Shown here: piece after piece, positions 58,622 through 64,000 of the stretch | Position numbering within the stretch: position 1 is the first letter of the stretch | Layout: each line of letters starts with the position of its first letter | DNA from: Chrysopilus asiliformis | Taxonomy: Eukaryota; Arthropoda; Insecta; Diptera; Rhagionidae | Direction of reading: 5' to 3' | Assembly (NCBI GenBank): GCA_964034945.1 | Contig: OZ035961.1 | Location: forward strand, 29,179,684 to 29,243,683 | Length of the DNA stretch: 64,000 bases | Notes under the pieces: generated by a model | What the model saw: the letters and a program-made list of their open reading frames with translations, nothing else | What the model was told of the DNA's origin: nothing | Databases searched by the model: none | Made by a program: the position numbers and the translations under genes

Positions 58622-58930
58622 ATTCAAATCTATATATATATAAATGGATGTTTGTTGGTTTGAGATTACAAAACTCAAAAACTACTGCATCGATTTTCCC
58701 GCGGTCCTTTGAGGATAACGCAAATATCCTTTTTCCCATTTTTCCCGGGGAAGGGGGGTTTTCGGGGTCGCTGATCACGAATCCGGTGTTGGAATTTCAA
58801 AATTCGAAACGGAAGGTCCTGTAAGAATAACGTTTTTCCCAAAAGTTTTTAAGTTATTTATGGTTTTTTGGCATTCTAAAATTAATACAAAAAACTTTAA
58901 GCTGGCAACGAAGGGTCGGCTAGTACTCTA
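58622..58930 (+). repeat. Interspersed repeat family C, copy 2
   Basis: It runs from 'ctatatatatataaatggatgtttgttgg' through 'tcggggtcgctgatcacgaatccggtgttggaatt' and 'gaaacggaaggtcctgtaagaataacg' to 'ctggcaacgaagggtcggctagta'. Together with copy 1 it defines both ends of the family. No coding capacity. Confidence 0.7.
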
Positions 58931-59381
58931 CATGAAATTTTGATCGAAAATTTGTCGTTGAAAATAACAGAAACAATCAAGCAAAAATTAAGAAAAGTCC
59001 ATTTTTGATTAATTACGACCACGAAAATTTATATTTTTAATTCCTAATAATTCGATAAACAGAGAATGTAAATCCAAAGAAAGGAAATTCTGGGCTTTAA
59101 ATAATTTAAGTTAGGCTTAAGTTTTTAAGTTTCGTTGGTGCAAACGGTTCTGAGTGACAGTAATAGGATTAAGAGGCAAATATATTTGTGGAGAAATTTC
59201 TGGCTAAATCTGTCTTCTTCTCTTTCAAACGCCATTGAGATTAGTATTTATTCTTCTCCGCTTTCTTATGCACGTCTTCTAGTAAAATCGTTGCTGCATT
59301 TAATAATTTTGAATTAATTATGCATAATTTTTTTTAACATCAGATCCATTACGATTACGTAAACTAAACTCTAAAAACCTG

Positions 59382-59613
59382 TGCACCAATCATGTATTCC
59401 GACGCGTCTCTGTCTTTCGACTTCGACGCAGCTTTTGACTCTTGACTTCGCCATATTTGCAGCTTGAAATTTCGCGGAATCGTCACTATTAATCGAAAGG
59501 TGATTCTGACTCTCATTCTAGGAAATTTCAAGCTGCTGATATGACGAAGTCAAGAGCTAAAAGCTGCGTCGACGTCGAAAGACAGAGACGCGTCAGAATA
59601 CATGATTGGTGCC
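59382..59613. mobile_element. 232-bp foldback element, copy 2
   Basis: It is nearly identical to 55675-55906, with GCACCAATCATGTATTCCGA and its complement at the ends and 'gacgcgtc' subterminally. The flanking duplication is not clean (CTG on the left, TAG on the right). Confidence 0.8.
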
Positions 59614-62040
59614 TAGGAACTGTCAGAAATTTAAAAATTCGAAATTTAAACTTCCTTTTGTGGATTATTGTTTGCTTAAATTGAAAAAATCGAACTTAAT
59701 TTTTGACACTAAATACCATTTGCACCAACGAAGCTTTGCAACTTATGTGAATTTAGATTATTTAAGTCCCATAATTTCTACGGTTTAAGTAAGCTAACCA
59801 CAACATAATTTCTTAAAAATAGTACGCGAAATCTGGCCTTAGATGTCAGAATAGACCTACAAAGGATAGATTAAGTATGGGGACCAGACGTACCGGATTT
59901 TGGCAAGCGTCCCGGAAACTAAACCGGAATGGTTTCTTAATCAATAAAAAAATTGACATTGAAAACCAAAAATTTTCTCCTGTGGCGATGTCCCATCAGA
60001 AACTATTGCCTCCAGCGTATTTTTCTATAAAAAATATGACTGCGGCGTATTTTATCAAGGGTGGTATGTTTGCTGCTCGCAACGCCGCTGTTTCTGTTGT
60101 GTTTTCGGAACATGAAACACCCATAACACTTTTTTTTATTGACAAACAATAATTGAAAGACACCCTCTATCCTCTTACCGGGCTTTCAAAATTTTCACGA
60201 TTAAATTTGAAGCATTCAATATGCCTTGCTACAGCAATTGTCAATTTAGACATTTGAAACGACCAAAATAAAACTAAAAACGATTTAACCCTCAGATATC
60301 ATTTGTTGTAATATCATTGTGTAAATGTAAATATCCTTTCTAATTCCAATATGAAATTCACTTGAATTTAAATAATTAAATAACTGTGGCAATATTTGAG
60401 TGTTATATGACTTTGATTAAAAAACCATGAGAGTCCAATAAAATTTATTGAAAAATACTCCCTTCGTGTATTTTAATCTTGACTATAAAAGCCGTTTATA
60501 AAAAGCCAAAACAAAAAAAAAATTGAAATGAGAAAAGCTAAAGAGGGAAAAAACGAAACAAATTGCAAGTGTACGGTTTAGCAACGGATATATAGTATGC
60601 GGCTGGCTGCCTTTGTACAAAGTGTGCCCTCAGGTATTTCAGCAAACTAAAACTCAATTTTAACGAAAAATTTACAACTTCAACCTTATCTGCGGAAATA
60701 TACAAGCCTTGGAGGCTATGCTACCAAAACCAACGCCTAAATGTTGGGAAAGCATTAGACATATGAGCAGCAGTAGCATAGTATAAAATATAAAGCATCA
60801 AGTATCAAGTATGAAGACCCCAAAATCACAAAGCTGTTATTTACACGTATGCTTCGGCATATGGTTAACGGTAGCTGATGGTAGTAGCATCCAACCAAAT
60901 ATCATCGACCTGACCCAAATTAAACGTCTTCCATATTGTTACAATTTTCCACTTTGACTGTTAAAATTTTATTGTAGCTCACTTGCACAGCCTTCCACCA
61001 GAGTGGAAATATTCTTGACAATAAAAGGAAGAAAATCAAACATGGGTGGCAAATTAAATTGAGAAAGGGTACACATGAATGACACATACCAAAAAACCAT
61101 CTCTTTATCCATCTATCTAGTATCTATCTATCTATCTAAAAGATCCTTTTGCTACCATATCCGTATAGAATTTGTACAAAATGTGACATATGCTTATATG
61201 TAGGATATCTACTCTATCCTCATTATTATAAATATATATACACAAAATATCTATATTCAAATTCATATAAATGTTTTCCGTGATTTTGTACTTCAACATG
61301 TGTATACACGCGTGAGTTTGTAAAATCATATACTCGTATTTTTAGATATATCATTAGCTATATACGTCGGGATATGTTCAATTTCATTTCAGTTCGTTTC
61401 ATTTGTCTAATTTATAACTTCAAATCCGGTGAGACGTTAGACGAAAACGTGAAAGTGTGTGGAGTTGTCATAACAGCTGAACCGAAATTAAACTGGATGA
61501 TTATAAAATTATATGGAGAAATCATGAAAACATTTGGCCCACTTGAAACTATCATGGTGACAGGTTTTCTTTATCTCATTTATATCTTATTCCAAATTGG
61601 GCTTTTAAAACGCTCTAGATTAGATAGAAATATGAAGATATGTGGGGTCCAAAACGGTCTTAATTTATTTTAAACAATGCTTTTTAAATTAGCCATTAAA
61701 CTTATACAAAAAACCTAACGCAATTACCAGGGGTAAGGAACTAAAATTCACAGACATTTTTGTGTGTGTACATGTGATCTTTAGCTGGGAGGCGAAAGAC
61801 CAGAAATAGTGGAAAAGTCCCTTTAAAACTGTTTAGTTGTAAAATATTTTATAACAAAAAAAAAATTTCCCGCATTGTTTTGGGCCGAAACGTTATATAT
61901 ATAACACATTTTAGCTCGTATGGCTTCTTCGAGAAAAATGAAAATTAATTTTTCGATTTTTTCAGATTGAGCATTTGGGAAAATAATTTGTGAAAAATAG
62001 TTCTTTAGGAACATAGAAAACTTCATATATTCCTGATCTG
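59614..62040. other. Gene-free stretch
   Basis: No gene recognised. It includes a short TATC/CTAT microsatellite near 61112-61137. The 91-codon frame at 59877-60152 and the 99-codon frame at 61374-61673 show no domain or splice support. Confidence 0.45.
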
Positions 62041-62360
62041 CGTTACCAGGAGCAGGTTTTTAGCTATGTTAGATTTTCAAAATTCGAAACAGAAGGTCCT
62101 GTAAGGATAACGCAAACATCCTTTTTCCCTTTTTTCTCCGGAAAAATTGGCATTATGGGGTTTTCGGGGTCGCTGATCGCGAATCCGGTTTTCAGGGTTG
62201 CATATCACGAATCTGGTGTTGGAATTTCAAAATTCGAAACGGAAGGTCCTGTAAGGATGACTTTTTGTCCAAAAGTTTTTAAGTTATTCATGGGGTTTTG
62301 GCATTCTAAAATTTATATAAAGAACTTTATGCTGGCAACGAAGAGTCTGCTAGTATTCCT
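62041..62360 (+). repeat. Interspersed repeat family C, copy 3
   Basis: It contains 'ccaggagcaggtttttagctatg', 'aagcagaaggtcctgtaaggataacgc'-like text (here 'aaacagaaggtcctgtaagg'), 'cggggtcgctgatcgcgaatccgg' and 'gctggcaacgaagagtctgctagta'. It gives the empty site for the foldback insertion at 55675. Confidence 0.68.
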
Positions 62361-62367
62361 ATATATC

Positions 62368-63169
62368 GGGTCTTTCAACAAGGACATAACAATTTTGTAT
62401 TTAAATAAAACACAGAATAATTGAGATATCGGGCTGAAATTTATTCCAGGTGTAGTGGACATGTTACATTTAAGTATGAAATTCGATGTCGTTCATATGG
62501 CCACCGGGAGCACGTTTGCTGATTGATTCTTTGGAGCCAATTTTCCACCTCCCTTCCACTGAGAATTTAAATGTCGTATGTAATTTTCGTTGGTTTTGAG
62601 TGAATTGAGTTTAAACTATCATAACTCTTTTTCCAGCGGATCGATTTTTTTCAAATTTAAATCGAATACAGAATTAGTATTTGTCTTTAAGAAAATTAAA
62701 AATGAATTGCACCAAATTTAAAAGCAGCTTTGAAAAACTCAGAAACTGATCCCAATTCAAAACTCGAAAAAAACTACATACGACACTTAAATTCTCAGGC
62801 GACGACATATCGGCCGGAACGTTGGCAATTTCGCATTCGATATTGTTCCTGAGCTCCTCTAACGTTGTTGGCTTGTTGGCATAAACCAACGACTTAACAT
62901 AACCCCATAAAAAGAAATCCAACGGCGTTAAAACGCATGAGCGAGGTGGCCATTCGACCGGACCATTTCTCCAGATTACACGATTGCGACCACCGACTCA
63001 GAATTTCGGTAGTGAGTTTTAATAATTTCCAAACGTTGCTCGTTCGTGAACTTCACCATGATAAAAATGTAAACCTTGACTGACGTTTTAGCATTACCAG
63101 ATCATAAAAAAAGTTTTAGGGTGCGTTTTTATTAAAATATAAAATTGTTATGTCCTTATTGAAAGACCC
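62368..63169 (-). mobile_element. mariner-derived element with both terminal repeats
   Basis: The ends GGGTCTTTCAACAAGGACAT and (complement of the right end) GGGTCTTTCAATAAGGACAT bound 802 bp. On the minus strand a transposase start at 63059 (MVKFTNEQRLEIIK) leads after a deletion and frameshift to LDFFLWGYVKSLVYANKP and a degraded C-terminus. It is disrupted by a nested element at 62559-62798. Flanks on both sides are TATA-rich, consistent with TA target use but not decisive. Confidence 0.82.
62559..62798. mobile_element. 240-bp element nested in the mariner remnant
   Basis: The ends CTGAGAATTTAAATGTCGTA and (complement of the right end) CTGAGAATTTAAGTGTCGTA are complementary over about 30 bp. 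It interrupts the transposase frame between the 'aacgttccggc' and 'gtggaaaattgg' segments, which are continuous in the copy at 26466. No coding capacity; the target duplication is unclear. Confidence 0.7.
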
Positions 63170-63435
63170 TATATATCAAATTCCTATATATTCTCTCTAA
63201 TTCAGAAACTGAATTTCAGATACCGTTCTTGTGTCTCCAGATTAGTTAAAAAATTTAACATCTGATAAAAAAAAATCATTAAATTCGGTATCTATGCATA
63301 CGGTGGCCAAAAACATAGAATTTTTGGAAAAAATTGGACAAAAATTATTATTTTTGTTTATCGTCAAAAATCGTGTAAGCAGTAACAATTTTTGGGATAA
63401 ATTTTAATCTTTTTGATGTTCTAAACTGTTCTACA

Positions 63436-63719
63436 TAGGGCTTTTGAGGACCGTCATTTTATGTAAGCGGATACCCGTCTGGTTAGGATCCGAGAACCGA
63501 GAACCGGATACCGTGTAATGTATTGTTCTGGTCAATATACGTCGTCTTTTATTAAGTAAAAAATTAAAAATGAGTGAAATTTGGATAATTTTTTTAAAAA
63601 TATTTAGAAAAAGTGCCATTTGCAATATTTGCGGTATTCGGTTTCGGAACCGGGTTTTTCGCAGAACCGCTTTCTGAAAATTTTCGGAACCAGGTACCCG
63701 GTTATTATCAACAGCCCTA
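63436..63719. mobile_element. hAT-like MITE
   Basis: The ends TAGGGCTTTTGA and (complement of the right end) TAGGGCTGTTGA are flanked by GTTCTACA at 63428-63435 and GTTCCACA at 63720-63727, an 8-bp duplication with one mismatch. The interior repeats 'gaaccg', 'ggtacccgg' and 'cggaacc' motifs. 284 bp, non-coding. Confidence 0.7.
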
Positions 63720-63727
63720 GTTCCACA

Positions 63728-64000
63728 CCGTAACATATAAAAAATATTGAAATCTAATCTCGTGATAGGTTATTTTTTCAATATTATTTTTACTAAATTG
63801 TGAGCGACATAAGTTATTGACTTGAATACTTTTTTTATACAAATTTAATGCAACCGCATTTCTGTTAGTGTAAATTGACAGTCTATGAGTATAGTTGATG
63901 ATTATAAATAAGAAATTTCTATCAAATTGTGTTTTGGTAGAATAAAAACAACCGCATGTCAAGTTCCACAACTTATAAACTAGTGTTAAAGCAACTTTTT
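63728..64000. other. Window end, nothing recognised
   Basis: AT-rich sequence with no supported feature. Confidence 0.4.

Overview
The window is strongly AT-rich, gene-poor eukaryotic DNA, most likely from an insect and probably a dipteran. Three things point there: an exon of a Sidestep-type immunoglobulin receptor, candidate introns of about 70 bp, and repeats resembling dipteran mini-me elements, which carry a GTCY microsatellite. The species cannot be read from the sequence. The only confident host coding sequence is one 133-bp internal exon at 54910-55042 (+). Most of the rest looks like intron or intergenic DNA filled with nested transposons. Two small patches, 53043-53416 and 57867-58347, look weakly coding.

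The dominant feature is a complete, young Ty3/gypsy-type LTR retrotransposon at 13672-25855, coding on the minus strand. It has two nearly identical LTRs of about 2.87 kb, gag (22140-20161), and pol (20245-16841) in the -1 frame with a canonical slippery heptamer in the overlap. A perfect 4-bp target duplication (AACT) splits an older interspersed repeat. Four features are unusual: very long LTRs; a tRNA-Lys primer-binding site present as three tandem 23-bp units; a degenerate tRNA-Lys-like sequence with A- and B-box-like blocks between pol and the 3' LTR; and no visible polypurine tract. The LTRs also carry a chain of splice-like sites on the antisense strand.

Around it are many DNA transposons whose boundaries can be placed to the base from target duplications. 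TTAA-flanked piggyBac-like elements occur at 8668, 11363, 29967, 34841, 37801 and 48449; the first retains a C-terminal cysteine-rich domain. Elements with TTA/TAA duplications, PIF/Harbinger-like, occur at 6391, 7960, 33703, 47396 and 47474. hAT elements with 8-bp duplications occur at 28248, 38276 and 63436. Two mariner derivatives lie at 26466 and 62368, and two copies of a 232-bp foldback element at 55675 and 59382. The 47474-47857 element is an almost perfect palindrome with 184-bp arms. Several insertions are confirmed by related copies elsewhere in the window that show the empty site.

Layout: 1-6390 old repeats and unique sequence; 6391-13671 small DNA elements; 13672-25855 retrotransposon; 25856-30100 mariner and hAT remnants; 30100-37800 unique sequence with nested foldback elements; 37801-49130 dense nested repeats, including a roughly 440-bp GACA/GACG microsatellite; 49131-53000 sparse sequence plus a 121-bp tandem repeat; 53000-58350 host exon and weak coding patches; 58350-64000 repeats.
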